From the NCBI GenBank assembly GCA_963851085.1, contig CAWKNX010000019.1, forward strand, positions 1 through 64,000: a DNA stretch of 64,000 nucleotides, given 5' to 3'. The notes under the pieces were generated by a model. That model made no database searches and was not told the origin of the DNA. It saw only the letters and a list, made by a program, of their open reading frames with translations. Both the position numbers and the translations under genes were made by a program. The stretch comes from DATFVJ01 sp963851085. Lineage in GTDB: Bacteria > Actinomycetota > Actinomycetes > Streptosporangiales > Streptosporangiaceae. This document shows, one piece after another, positions 44,569 to 53,210 of this stretch (positions within the stretch are counted from its first letter, which is position 1; each line of letters starts with the position of its first letter).

Positions 44569-46250
44569 CCCGGCTCCTTCCCCTCGCCGTCAGCGGTGGC
44601 CCCAGTGGCGGCGCCGACGGCGCCAGCCATGAACCTGCTCAGCAGGGCGCCGCCGCTGAGCGTGGTCACCAGATGTCCGAGCCACGCGTCACTGCGGTCA
44701 GGAAAATCCTGCCGCCAGTGACTGCCGCGGGTTTCTTCCCGCGCCGCCGCCGCTGCCACCAGGGCGGAAGCGGCCAGATGCAGGTTGGTCGCCTCCCATG
44801 CCTCCGTGCACGGCTGGCCAGGTGCCCGCTGGCGCAGCCGCTGCAGATGCTCTGCTGCGGACCCCAGGCCGGCACCGTCGCGCAGGACGCCCGCGCGGGC
44901 GGACATGACCTGCTGCAGTTCGGCGCGGATGTCCGGGCTGACCAGGCCCGCTGGCCTGCCGTCGGGGACTGGGTCCTGCCAGCGCGGCAGGCGGGCGGCG
45001 ATGTCTGCGCCGATCCGCTCGGCGAAGACGAGACCTTCGAGAAGTGAGTTGGACGCGAGCCGGTTCGCGCCGTGTACGCCGGTGCACGCGGCCTCGCCGC
45101 AGGCGTAGAGGCCGGGCACGCTGGTCCGGCCCCAGGTGTCCGTGCGCACCCCGCCGCTCGCGTAGTGCGCCGCGGGCACGACCGGGACCGGCTCGCGGAC
45201 CGGGTCGATGCCGTGGCGTCTGCAACTCGCGAGGATCGTCGGGAACCGCCGCTCCCAGGTGCGGCGGCCGAGGTCGCGGCCGTCAAGATAGACGTGATCG
45301 GCACCGGTCGCGGCCATCCGGGTCACGATCGCCTTGGCCACCACGTCGCGTGGCGCGAGATCGGCGAGCGGGTGCAGGCCGGCCATGAAGCGCGTCCCCG
45401 CCTCGTCCACCAGGAAGGCGCCCTCACCGCGCACCGCCTCGGAGATCAGTTGCTGACGGCCGAGCGATCCAGGGCCCAGCCACAGAACGGTCGGGTGGAA
45501 CTGGACGAACTCCAGGTCAGTGACGTCTGCGCCCGCCCGCAGGGCCAGGGCGACGCCGTCGCCTGTAGACACCCCGGGATTGGTGGTCGCCTGGTAGACC
45601 TGCCCGAGCCCGCCCGTCGCCAGGACGACGGCACGAGCAACAGCCGCGCCGACCCCGTCCCGCTGGCCCTCGCCCATCACGTGCAGGGTGAGCCCGGCGG
45701 CGCGGCCGTCCGCGCCGCGGAGCAGGTCGAGAACGAGCGCGTGCTCGATCACCTCGATACCAGGATCGGTGTCGGCGGCCCGCTTGAGTGCCGTGACGAG
45801 CGCGCGCGAGATCTCCGCGCCGGTGGCGTCGCCGCCCGCGTGCGCGATACGCGGCCGCAGGTGGCCGCCTTCCCTCGTCAGGGCGACCGCCCCGTCCGCT
45901 GCCGTGTCGAAGCGTGCGCCCAGTGCCATCAGCCGCCGGACCGCCGCCGGGCCCTCCGTAACGAGCAGGCGGGTCGCCGCCTCGTCACACAACCCGCCAC
46001 CCACATCGAGCGTGTCGCGCAGGTGCTGCGTCGGCGAGTCACCCGGCCCGAGCGCGGCGGCTATCCCACCCTGTGCCCAGCGGGTGGATCCGGCGTCCAC
46101 GAGCGCTTTGGTGACAAGGAGCACGCGGCCCGCACTGCGGGCGGCCAGCGCGGCCGTCAGGCCCGCCACGCCGGATCCGGCAACCACGATGTCCGCCCGG
46201 ACCATCCAGCCGGGCGCCTGGGCGGCCAGCCGTGACGCTATCGGTGTCAT
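44565..46250 (-). CDS. nadB: L-aspartate oxidase
   Basis: FAD enzyme that oxidises aspartate to iminoaspartate in NAD synthesis. The 561-residue product has the FAD-binding IVVAGSGVAGLTAALAARS, STRWAQGGIAAALGPGDSP, VLATGGLGQVYQATTNPG, EFVQFHPTVLW, LISEAVRGEGAFLV and GVHGANRLASNSLLEGLVF. The ATG at 46250 overlaps the panC stop by four bases, and its own stop overlaps nadC by four. nadA is not in the window, so iminoaspartate must be used by a NadA encoded elsewhere. Confidence 0.94.
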   Translation of the reverse strand: MTPIASRLAAQAPGWMVRADIVVAGSGVAGLTAALAARSAGRVLLVTKALVDAGSTRWAQGGIAAALGPGDSPTQHLRDTLDVGGGLCDEAATRLLVTEGPAAVRRLMALGARFDTAADGAVALTREGGHLRPRIAHAGGDATGAEISRALVTALKRAADTDPGIEVIEHALVLDLLRGADGRAAGLTLHVMGEGQRDGVGAAVARAVVLATGGLGQVYQATTNPGVSTGDGVALALRAGADVTDLEFVQFHPTVLWLGPGSLGRQQLISEAVRGEGAFLVDEAGTRFMAGLHPLADLAPRDVVAKAIVTRMAATGADHVYLDGRDLGRRTWERRFPTILASCRRHGIDPVREPVPVVPAAHYASGGVRTDTWGRTSVPGLYACGEAACTGVHGANRLASNSLLEGLVFAERIGADIAARLPRWQDPVPDGRPAGLVSPDIRAELQQVMSARAGVLRDGAGLGSAAEHLQRLRQRAPGQPCTEAWEATNLHLAASALVAAAAAREETRGSHWRQDFPDRSDAWLGHLVTTLSGGALLSRFMAGAVGAATGATADGEGKEPG

Positions 46251-47134
46251 GGCCGTGCCTGCGGCGGCAGCGTCACGGCCACGTTGTCGATCAGCCGGGT
46301 GGATCCGACCCTGGCGGCGACCGCGAGCACCGCGGGGCCGTGGCCCGAGGCGGCGAGGAAGGTTTGCGGATCGGCGAGCGCGACGTAGTCGAGCCGCAAC
46401 GGCGGATCCGCGCATCCCGCCTCATCGAGCACCGCCTTGGCGGCCGCCACGACCTTGGCCGCGCCCGACGCGGCCTCCTTCTCGCCCGCGCGCAGCGCAC
46501 GCCACAGGCACAAGGCTGTCGCCCGCTCGGCCGGTGACAGGTATCTGTTGCGGCTGGACGTGGCAAGGCCGTCGCTGTCGCGGACGGTCGGCACCGCGGC
46601 GATGTCGACGCCGAGATCGAGGTCGGTCACCATCCGGCGGACAAGGGCGAGCTGCTGCGCGTCCTTCTCGCCGAACACGGCGATGTCCGGCCGGGTGAGC
46701 TCGAACAGCTTGATCACGACCGTCAGGACGCCGCGGAAGAAGCCAGGCCTGAACTCGCCTTCGAGGCGATCACCCGCGGGCCCGGGATCGACCGTCACCG
46801 TCGGCGCGCCGGGGTACATTTCGGCGCTGCTCGGCGCGAAGACCACCGCCACGCCTTCGTCGCGGCAGACAGCCATGTCCTCGTCGAGCGTGCGGGGATA
46901 GCGGTCCAGGTCCTCGCCCGGCCTGAACTGGAGCGGATTAACGAAGATGCTCACGATAACGGCACCGCCCGGGCCTGCGAGTTCACGTGCCCGGTGCAGC
47001 AAGCCGCGATGGCCGGAGTGCAGCGCACCCATGGTCGGCACGAGGACTACCGGCCTGCCGAGATCACCGAGACTGCCGAGACCGCCGAGTGCCGCGGCGA
47101 GGGCCGCCCGGTCGTGCACGAGCACCGGCTTCAT
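46247..47134 (-). CDS. panC: Pantothenate synthetase (pantoate-beta-alanine ligase)
   Basis: Joins pantoate and beta-alanine with ATP. The 295-residue product has the HIGH-like motif VPTMGALHSGHRGLLHRARE, VSIFVNPLQFRPGEDLDRYP, VVIKLFELTRPDIAVFGEKD, and TSSRNRYLSPAERATA (KMSKS counterpart). ATG at 47134 (MKPVLVHDR) overlaps the stop of the DUF2520 gene by four bases. panD, often next in actinobacteria, is missing here; nadB follows directly instead. Confidence 0.95.
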   Translation of the reverse strand: MKPVLVHDRAALAAALGGLGSLGDLGRPVVLVPTMGALHSGHRGLLHRARELAGPGGAVIVSIFVNPLQFRPGEDLDRYPRTLDEDMAVCRDEGVAVVFAPSSAEMYPGAPTVTVDPGPAGDRLEGEFRPGFFRGVLTVVIKLFELTRPDIAVFGEKDAQQLALVRRMVTDLDLGVDIAAVPTVRDSDGLATSSRNRYLSPAERATALCLWRALRAGEKEAASGAAKVVAAAKAVLDEAGCADPPLRLDYVALADPQTFLAASGHGPAVLAVAARVGSTRLIDNVAVTLPPQARP

Positions 47135-48111
47135 TCCGGCGTTCCGCTCAGCACGTCGAGCAGGCGCTCGGCATCCTCCGGCTTGAGCATTCCTGCGGCG
47201 ATCGCGCGGTCGGCGGTGAGCCTGGCCATGGCTACATAGGCGCCGGCCGCGGCCGGCGATGACACCTTCCTGAGCACCTGGATGTGGCTGGCCACGGTCC
47301 CCGCGTCGCCGCGGGCGACGGGGCCGGTCAGACCGGCGATCCCAAGCCGCAGCGCGTTGTCGAGAGCCGCATACAGCAGCGGGCCGAGCATTCGCGCGGG
47401 ATCGGGAACACCCGCGCCCCGCAGCAGTTCGGCCGACTCGGCGATGAGTGTGGTCAGGTGATTCGCGGCGCCCGCGAGGGCAGCATGGTAGAGATCCCTG
47501 TCGGCCTCCGCGATGATCACCGGATCGCCACCCATCTCGATCACCAGAGCCTCTGCCACTGGCCGCAGCGCGTCCGGGGCCGTCACACCGAAACACACAC
47601 CCGTCAGACGCTCGACGTCCTCAGGGCGGCCGGTGAATGTCATCACGGGATGCAGGGCGAGTGGCAGCGCGCCGCGGCTGGTGGCCGGATCGAGCACGGC
47701 GGTGCCGTACCTGCCGCTCGCGTGGGCAAGCAAGCGGCCGTGCGTCGGTGCGCCGGTCTGCGCGAGACCTGCCACCAGCCCAGGCAGCGCGTCGTCCGGC
47801 ACCGTGAGCAGAATGAGATCTGCTGCCGCGACGACGTCTCGTGGTTCGGCGAGCGCGGCACCAGGCAGGAGGCGGCTGGCCCGGTCCCTCGACGCGCTTG
47901 AGACCGCCGAAGCCGCGACAACACGGTGACCTGCCCGCGCGAGGGCCGCGCCCAGTACGGCGCCGACACGGCCGACCCCGACCACACCGACCTTGAGCCT
48001 GGCCGGCCTTTCACCCGCCGCGGCTTCACCGGCCGCGGCCTCCCAGGCCGCAGCTTCCCGGGCTGCGGGCAAGCTAGCGCCGCTGGCGGGACGCGGCACT
48101 GCAGGATCCAT
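47131..48111 (-). CDS. Rossmann-fold DUF2520 protein (Rv3603c-like)
   Basis: The 326-residue protein has an N-terminal NAD(P)-binding Rossmann domain (KVGVVGVGRVGAVLGAALAR, LILLTVPDDALPGLV) and a helical DUF2520 domain (YHAALAGAANHLTTLIAESA, AGLTGPVARGDAGTVASHI). The build resembles ketopantoate reductases and other 6-phosphogluconate-dehydrogenase-like enzymes. It is translationally coupled to panC, so a role in pantoate supply is a reasonable inference, not shown. The first 36 residues are Ala-rich and may precede the true start. Confidence 0.8.
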   Translation of the reverse strand: MDPAVPRPASGASLPAAREAAAWEAAAGEAAAGERPARLKVGVVGVGRVGAVLGAALARAGHRVVAASAVSSASRDRASRLLPGAALAEPRDVVAAADLILLTVPDDALPGLVAGLAQTGAPTHGRLLAHASGRYGTAVLDPATSRGALPLALHPVMTFTGRPEDVERLTGVCFGVTAPDALRPVAEALVIEMGGDPVIIAEADRDLYHAALAGAANHLTTLIAESAELLRGAGVPDPARMLGPLLYAALDNALRLGIAGLTGPVARGDAGTVASHIQVLRKVSSPAAAGAYVAMARLTADRAIAAGMLKPEDAERLLDVLSGTPE

Positions 48112-48399
48112 CTCGTTCCAGTCCTCGCCGGGTACCGGACGGCGTCGTAGCTGTAACTCAGGCTAACGCCGCCAGCATAAGCGAAGGGCGGCAGGGCCCC
48201 GCCGCGGGCACCGTGCGCCGGCGCCCTGCCATGGATGTGACCTGGCTGTCGCTATAGCGACAGCCAGGTCACATCAGCTCGGCCCGACACCGCTCTTCAG
48301 GGAATGTGTGCCGTGGTGTGCTCGACATCCCTGCAATGGGCCACATTCATGGGCCATCGCCTGTTGCGAAATCGGAAGACGGCCGAGGGGTGCGCGCAG
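48112..48399. other. Intergenic region between the DUF3180 and DUF2520 genes
   Basis: These 288 bases hold the promoter of the DUF2520-panC-nadBC unit, a GC hairpin (GGCAGGGC...GCCCTGCC, about 48190-48230), the 42-bp palindrome at 48234-48275, and two direct ATGGGCCA motifs near 48338 and 48350 related to the 369-423 repeat. No gene is seen. Confidence 0.5.
48234..48275. promoter_or_regulatory. 42-bp perfect palindrome
   Basis: The sequence GATGTGACCTGGCTGTCGCT continues into its own exact reverse complement with no mismatch over 42 bases, centred on CTATAG. It lies downstream of the DUF3180 gene and upstream of the DUF2520-panC unit, both on the minus strand. It may be a rho-independent-type hairpin between the fol and pan operons, or a large operator. 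Absence of a loop favours a DNA site or a cruciform; a U-tract is absent. Confidence 0.65.
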
Positions 48400-48879
48400 C
48401 TAGCTCTTACTGCGGTCGGCGGGGCGGGTGTCGTCCTCCTCGTCCGGCAGCTTCGGCACGCGGCAGCAGTACTCCAGGTACAAGGCCGCCGCGGCAAGCA
48501 GCACAGCGGCCGCGAACGTGCCCACCGCGGCGAACGCGTCGTGGCGCGGAAACGTCTTGTCGAGTGATCCCGCGACGTACAGCGAGAAACCCCCAGCCAC
48601 GCCGCCGATCACCGCGGCCGTGTACGCGCTGGCCTTCGCGAGAGCAGCCATCCGCGCGATCGCGATCGGCTCCACCGGCTTGGTGCCTGGGCGCTGGAGG
48701 ATGCGCGCGCGGACCAGCGTCCCGCTGTACGCCTCGGCGAGTGCCACCATGAGCAGCGTGGGCACGCCGCTCCATGGCAAGGGGGGCAGCGAGCGGTAGA
48801 CCAGCCCGAGTATGAGCCACGACAGGGCCGCGCACGCAACCGCGACGATCGCGATTATCCGGATCTTCGTCGGCTTCAT
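48400..48879 (-). CDS. DUF3180 membrane protein (Rv3605c-like)
   Basis: The 159-residue protein has four predicted membrane segments (IRIIAIVAVACAALSWLILG, PTLLMVALAEAYSGTLV, SAYTAAVIGGVAGGFSLYVA and AAVGTFAAAVLLAAAALYLE) and a hydrophilic C-terminal tail. The family has no known function but regularly follows folK in actinobacteria, as here, with a four-base ATGA overlap (48876-48879). Confidence 0.87.
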   Translation of the reverse strand: MKPTKIRIIAIVAVACAALSWLILGLVYRSLPPLPWSGVPTLLMVALAEAYSGTLVRARILQRPGTKPVEPIAIARMAALAKASAYTAAVIGGVAGGFSLYVAGSLDKTFPRHDAFAAVGTFAAAVLLAAAALYLEYCCRVPKLPDEEDDTRPADRSKS

Positions 48880-49571
48880 GACGATCGGTCCGGTGGCCGG
48901 ATAGCGAGGTCGTCGCGCCGCCGGATGCTGGTACCCGTCGCGCGCGCGAGCAGATCGGCGACCCGTCCTCGGTGTGGGATCTCGGCGCTCGGGTCAAGAT
49001 CGAGCCACGGCGCGAGTACGAAGGCGCGCTCGTGCGCGCGTGGATGCGGCAGGACCAGCTTCGGGTCGTCGCTGGCCTCCGCACCGTACATGATGATGTC
49101 GATGTCGAGCGTCCGTGGCCCCCAGCGGACCTCGCGGGCACGGTGGAATGCCTTCTCGATGCCCTGCGCAAGGTCAAGGATCATGATGGCCGGCCGTGTC
49201 GTCGCCGCGATCAGCACGGCGTTGAGGTAGTCGGGCTGCGCGGGGCCGCCGACCGGTTCGGTCTCGTACACGGGCGAGACCGCGACGAAGCTCAGGCCCG
49301 GCGCGTCGAACATCGCGTCCACCGCGCCCTGGAGGTTCTGCATGCGGACGCCGAGATTGCTGCCGAGCGCGACTACCACGCGCTGTGGAGCGGTCCACTC
49401 ATCGGTGGGTGCGGTGGGCGGTGCGTTGGCGGTTTGCTCATCGGCAGGTGCGGCCGGCGATGCCGCGGCGGGCTGGGACGTTGCGGGACGCTCATCGCCG
49501 GATGCGGCGGCGGGCCGCCGAGTCGCGCTGCGGCCGGCCGAGAGCTCAGCCGCGGGGCCGGCATCCGTCAT
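48876..49571 (-). CDS. folK: 2-amino-4-hydroxy-6-hydroxymethyldihydropteridine diphosphokinase
   Basis: Transfers pyrophosphate from ATP to the pterin alcohol before dihydropteroate synthesis. The HPPK domain is at about residues 62-225: VVVALGSNLGVRMQNLQGA, SPVYETEPVGGPAQPDYLNA, VRWGPRTLDIDIIMYG, LPHPRAHERAFVLAPW. The first 60 residues are an Ala/Pro/Thr-rich extension not typical of the family. The start overlaps the folB stop by four bases and the stop overlaps the DUF3180 start by four. Confidence 0.93.
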   Translation of the reverse strand: MTDAGPAAELSAGRSATRRPAAASGDERPATSQPAAASPAAPADEQTANAPPTAPTDEWTAPQRVVVALGSNLGVRMQNLQGAVDAMFDAPGLSFVAVSPVYETEPVGGPAQPDYLNAVLIAATTRPAIMILDLAQGIEKAFHRAREVRWGPRTLDIDIIMYGAEASDDPKLVLPHPRAHERAFVLAPWLDLDPSAEIPHRGRVADLLARATGTSIRRRDDLAIRPPDRSS

Positions 49572-49990
49572 GCCCGCCGCCGCGAGATGGTCACCGCAAC
49601 ATCGTCGAGGGGAACCCGGACCGGTGCCTGCGGCTTGTGCACGGTGATCTCCACCTCCGTCACGGCGGGTTCTGCCAGGCATGCCTCGGCGAGGCGCTGG
49701 GCCAGTGTTTCGATGAGCTGGACGGGTTCAGCGGTGATGATGCCGACCAGCCTCGTGGCCAAGCTGCCGTAGTCGACCGTACGTGACAGGTCATCGGAGG
49801 CCGCGGCGGGCCGGGTATCAACGCCGAGCGTGGCGTCCACGACGAAGTCCTGACCGTCGCGGCGCTCGTGTTCGTATACGCCGTGGTAACCGCGGGCGCG
49901 CAGTCCTCGAAGCGCGATCCGGTCCAGCGGTGCCACCCCGGGGTCCAGCCCGGCCGGTGCGCGCTCGCGAGGTACCTGATTGGCGGTCAC
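49568..49990 (-). CDS. folB: Dihydroneopterin aldolase
   Basis: Cleaves dihydroneopterin to 6-hydroxymethyldihydropterin and glycolaldehyde in folate synthesis. The 140-residue product has the family pattern DRIALRGLRARGYHGVYEHE, DFVVDATLGV, VDYGSLATRLVGIITAEPV, LIETLAQRLAEACL and ITVHKPQAPV. The N-terminal 20 residues are extra. GTG at 49990 was chosen because it overlaps the preceding stop (GTGA). Part of the folP-NTF2-folB-folK chain. Confidence 0.92.
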   Translation of the reverse strand: MTANQVPRERAPAGLDPGVAPLDRIALRGLRARGYHGVYEHERRDGQDFVVDATLGVDTRPAAASDDLSRTVDYGSLATRLVGIITAEPVQLIETLAQRLAEACLAEPAVTEVEITVHKPQAPVRVPLDDVAVTISRRRA

Positions 49991-50424
49991 TCCTCCTCCT
50001 CGTCCGAGCGCAGCATCACCGGCGACCCGTGATGCAGCCACAGCCGCCAGCCGTCATCGGTGCGGACGAACGCGTTCGTCGTGGCCACATTGCCGCCCGC
50101 GGCGAAACCGGCACCGTCGTCGTCCGACGCGGTGATGATGTTCTCGGCGCACGTCAGGACCGCGATATCGCCCGAGACCTGGGTGAGCACATCGGTGAGT
50201 ACGAACTGGATGTAGGACGTATTGGCCATGATCAGTGCCCACGACCTGAGCACGGCGCCACGGCCGCGCACCATCGGGCCGCCCGGGTGGACGCAGACGA
50301 CACTGCCGCCAGCGTCCTTGTCCTCCGCCCACACATCCCCCATGCGGTCCAGGTCGCCGGCCTCGAACGCGGCGTAGAACTCGGCGTTCAGCTCCTCGAT
50401 GGCGGCGACCTCAGAGATCTCCAT
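49987..50424 (-). CDS. NTF2/SnoaL-like family protein
   Basis: The 145-residue protein has the cone-shaped NTF2-like fold: IEELNAEFYAAFEAGDLDRM, VWAEDKDAGGSVVCVHPGGP, GRGAVLRSWALIMANTSYIQ and VATTNAFVRTDDGWRLWLHH. Similar proteins are found between folP and folB in other actinobacteria. No catalytic role is established; the pocket suggests ligand binding. It overlaps folP by 14 bases and folB by four. Confidence 0.8.
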   Translation of the reverse strand: MEISEVAAIEELNAEFYAAFEAGDLDRMGDVWAEDKDAGGSVVCVHPGGPMVRGRGAVLRSWALIMANTSYIQFVLTDVLTQVSGDIAVLTCAENIITASDDDGAGFAAGGNVATTNAFVRTDDGWRLWLHHGSPVMLRSDEEEE

Positions 50425-51322
50425 TGCCGCCCTCCCGGCCGTGGTCCGCATCCCGCCACGCCGCAGCGACACGGACCGCGTCCGCATTGGGTGGCACCTT
50501 GTGGACTCGCACACACCAGGCGCCCCCGGCCGCGGCAAGCGCGGTCACCGCCACCGTGGCATCGTCACATGCGGAGAACGGCCGGGGGCTCCCGTCCGCC
50601 GATGCGAGCAGTTTGCCCAGGAAACGCTTGCGTGAGGCGCCCACGAGCACGGGGAACGCGCCGACGGTGCCAAGATCGGCGATCACGCCGAGCCGGGTGA
50701 GCAGCCTCCAGTTGTGCTCAGGACGCTTGGCGAAGCCGAGCCCGGGATCCACGATGACGAGCGATGGGTCGACGCCTTCCGCGACCACCGTCTCCACCCT
50801 GCGGCGCAGTTCGTCCCTGACTTCCGCCGCGACATCCTGGTAGACGGCGCGGCTGTACATGTCATGGCTGTGGCCCCGCCAGTGCATGACCACGTACGGC
50901 ACGCCGGCCTTGGCCACCAGGCGCGGCATCGCCGGGTCGGCGAGACCGCCGCTGACATCATTGACCAGACGCGCTCCGGCCTCAACAGCGAACTCCGCCA
51001 CCTCCGCGCGCATCGTGTCCACGCTGACCGGCACCCCCTCCGCGGCGAGGGCGCTGATGACAGGGCCAACCCTGCGGAGTTCTTCTGCCGCTGATATCCG
51101 CTGCGCGCCAGGACGCGTCGATTCGCCGCCCACGTCGACGATATCGGCGCCGTCGGCGACGAGATCCAGGCCGTGCCTGATGGCGTCGTCGGTGCCGTAC
51201 CAGGCGCCGCCGTCGGAGAACGAATCAGGTGTCACGTTGATCACGCCCATGACCAGGCACCTGCCCGGATCCGGGAGGCCGGGCAGACCACGCGGGCTGG
51301 CCGGGGCCTTCTCATTCACCAT
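50411..51322 (-). CDS. folP: Dihydropteroate synthase
   Basis: Condenses the pterin diphosphate with p-aminobenzoate; the sulphonamide target. The 303-residue TIM barrel has MGVINVTPDSFSDGG, DIVDVGGESTRPGAQRISAA, VSVDTMRAEVAEFAVEAGA, LVNDVSGGLADPAM, YVVMHWRGHSHDM, VIVDPGLGFAKRPEHN, VLVGASRKRFLG and VRVHKVPPNADAVRVAAAW. ATG at 51322 gives MVNEKAP. First gene of the folP-folK chain; folE lies upstream, separated by an MprF-like gene. Confidence 0.94.
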   Translation of the reverse strand: MVNEKAPASPRGLPGLPDPGRCLVMGVINVTPDSFSDGGAWYGTDDAIRHGLDLVADGADIVDVGGESTRPGAQRISAAEELRRVGPVISALAAEGVPVSVDTMRAEVAEFAVEAGARLVNDVSGGLADPAMPRLVAKAGVPYVVMHWRGHSHDMYSRAVYQDVAAEVRDELRRRVETVVAEGVDPSLVIVDPGLGFAKRPEHNWRLLTRLGVIADLGTVGAFPVLVGASRKRFLGKLLASADGSPRPFSACDDATVAVTALAAAGGAWCVRVHKVPPNADAVRVAAAWRDADHGREGGNGDL

Positions 51323-51380
51323 GGGCGCAAGCCTATGCGCGCTAGGGCTTGTCCCGTAGATCTTGGTGGACATGCCCTGG

Positions 51381-53210
51381 TCACGCCCGCGGAGTGGGTG
51401 CCTTCAGCATGCGACGCACTTTGCCGAGGCCGAGCTTTCGCGCGAGCGTGCGCGGTTTCAGCTGCGGCCATACCAGGAACGCCTCCGCCTCGAGGGCGGC
51501 GATGGCGATCCTGGGGGTATCCCTCGTACTCGGGAAGACGAAGAACCGTGGCTCCCATATCGGCCGGAACTTCGCGTTGAACTTGTACAGCGATTCGATC
51601 TGAAACCACTTGGACAAGAAGACCAGGATGGCCCGCCATGCGCGCAGCACGGGCCCCGCGCCGATCCGCTCACCACGTTCGAGCGCGGACCTGAACACCG
51701 CGAAGTTGAGCGAGATGCGCTGCACGGACAGGCTGGGGGCGGCGTTGATCGTTTCGGTGATGAGAAAATCGTTGAGCCCGGGCTGCGACTGCCTGTCCCT
51801 GCGCATCAGGTCGAGCGAGAGGCCGTCCGCGCCCCAGGGGACGAAGTGCAGGACGGCCCGGAGCACTCCGTCCTCTGTGGCCGTGGCCACGACACACCGC
51901 TCGTCGCCTGGCTGGCCGATGCGCCCGAGGGCCATGGAGAAGCCCCGTTCGGTCTGGCTGCCGCGCCAGGAGTCGGCTTGCCGGCAAATGCTCTCGATCT
52001 CCTCCCTGGAAATGTCAGCGATCCGGCGGACCTGCGAGCAGTAGCCGTGCCTGGCCACCCGGGACACCATCTGCCGCACATTGCGCATGGCCCGGCCTGC
52101 CAGGCTGAATTCGGCCACTTCCACGATGGCCTCGTCGCCGAGCTCGAGCGCGGTAAGGTCGCCTTCGCGGCACCAGACCTCGGCACCGAGCTCGCTGCAG
52201 CCCATGACCGCGGGCACCCAGGCATGCCGGGCCGCCTGGTCGAGAAAGGCGTGGATCGCGCCGGGCCACGCCTCCGGATCACCGATCGGGTCGGCCGCCG
52301 CAAGCATGACACCGGACACCACGCGGTATCCGATGCATGATTTGCCTGTCGGCGACCAGATCACGCTCTTGTCGCTACGGAGCGCGAAATAGCCAAGTGA
52401 GTCCCGTTCACCATAGGTGGTGAGCAGATCCCTGATCTGCTCGTCGTCATGTGCGCTGAGCCGCGCCACCGGCTCGGCGGGCCGCAGGAACAGGTAGGCG
52501 GCCACGATGAGCGTGAACAGGCCGAGCGCGCTTGTCATCAGGTGGTAGGTGTCGGTGCGGCCCTCGGATGCGAACCGGATGGGGCTGCTGACCCCGACCA
52601 GCTCGTAGATCACGTCCCGTGCCTGCTGAGTGAGCGAGTAGTCGTCCGAAATACGGCTGAACCTGATGTAGCCGAGCCCGATAGCGACGTCGGCGATGAC
52701 GAGCCCGGCGAATACCCACAGCGCACGCCAGCGCGTCCGTGGGTCACCGATCGCGTAGAACTCATCGCGGAAATACAGCAGTGCGCACAGCATGGCGGCG
52801 GCCACGATCGCCTGCCCGAGCTGCGGCCCGTGCACGATATGCGTCACGATGTTCACGGCCAGCAGGATTGTCACCGCCTGCCAGGCACGGCGCTTGCGAC
52901 GCCGCAGCGCATGGGCAAGCATGATCAGCAGCAGGCCGGTGATGACGTCGGCGGCACGGGCGGCGTTGTAGAGGCTCCCGGGCACCACCCGGCCGATCCG
53001 GTGGAGCCTCTCGTGGAACTGGGGTGCGAGCACACCGAGCACGTTGTAAACGCCGATGATCAGGCTGAGCCAGCCCGCTGTCGTGGGTACCCAGCTGCGC
53101 TGCCGTCTGCGGTCGGGCAAACGGGATGGGCGGTGCAGCTCACCGCTGTCGCCGGCCCGCGCGCCATTGCCTGCCGGACCACCATCGGGATGCTCGTTCG
53201 TCTCAGACAC
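51381..53210 (-). CDS. MprF/LysX-like membrane protein with DUF2156 domain
   Basis: The protein of about 609 residues has six or seven N-terminal membrane segments (TAGWLSLIIGVYNVLGVLAP, AADVITGLLLIMLAHALRR, GLFTLIVAAYLFLRPAEP) and a C-terminal GNAT-like DUF2156 domain (YFALRSDKSVIWSPTGKSCI, VSGVMLAAADPIGDPEAWPG, LSLNFAVFRSALERGERIGA-like motifs, IESLYKFNAKFRPIWEPRFF). This is the layout of phosphatidylglycerol lysyltransferases. Aminoacylation of lipids and resistance to cationic peptides are inferred. Start: GTG at 53210 (MSETNEH), with a GTG at 53231 as alternative. It interrupts the folE-folP order. Confidence 0.85.
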   Translation of the reverse strand: MSETNEHPDGGPAGNGARAGDSGELHRPSRLPDRRRQRSWVPTTAGWLSLIIGVYNVLGVLAPQFHERLHRIGRVVPGSLYNAARAADVITGLLLIMLAHALRRRKRRAWQAVTILLAVNIVTHIVHGPQLGQAIVAAAMLCALLYFRDEFYAIGDPRTRWRALWVFAGLVIADVAIGLGYIRFSRISDDYSLTQQARDVIYELVGVSSPIRFASEGRTDTYHLMTSALGLFTLIVAAYLFLRPAEPVARLSAHDDEQIRDLLTTYGERDSLGYFALRSDKSVIWSPTGKSCIGYRVVSGVMLAAADPIGDPEAWPGAIHAFLDQAARHAWVPAVMGCSELGAEVWCREGDLTALELGDEAIVEVAEFSLAGRAMRNVRQMVSRVARHGYCSQVRRIADISREEIESICRQADSWRGSQTERGFSMALGRIGQPGDERCVVATATEDGVLRAVLHFVPWGADGLSLDLMRRDRQSQPGLNDFLITETINAAPSLSVQRISLNFAVFRSALERGERIGAGPVLRAWRAILVFLSKWFQIESLYKFNAKFRPIWEPRFFVFPSTRDTPRIAIAALEAEAFLVWPQLKPRTLARKLGLGKVRRMLKAPTPRA

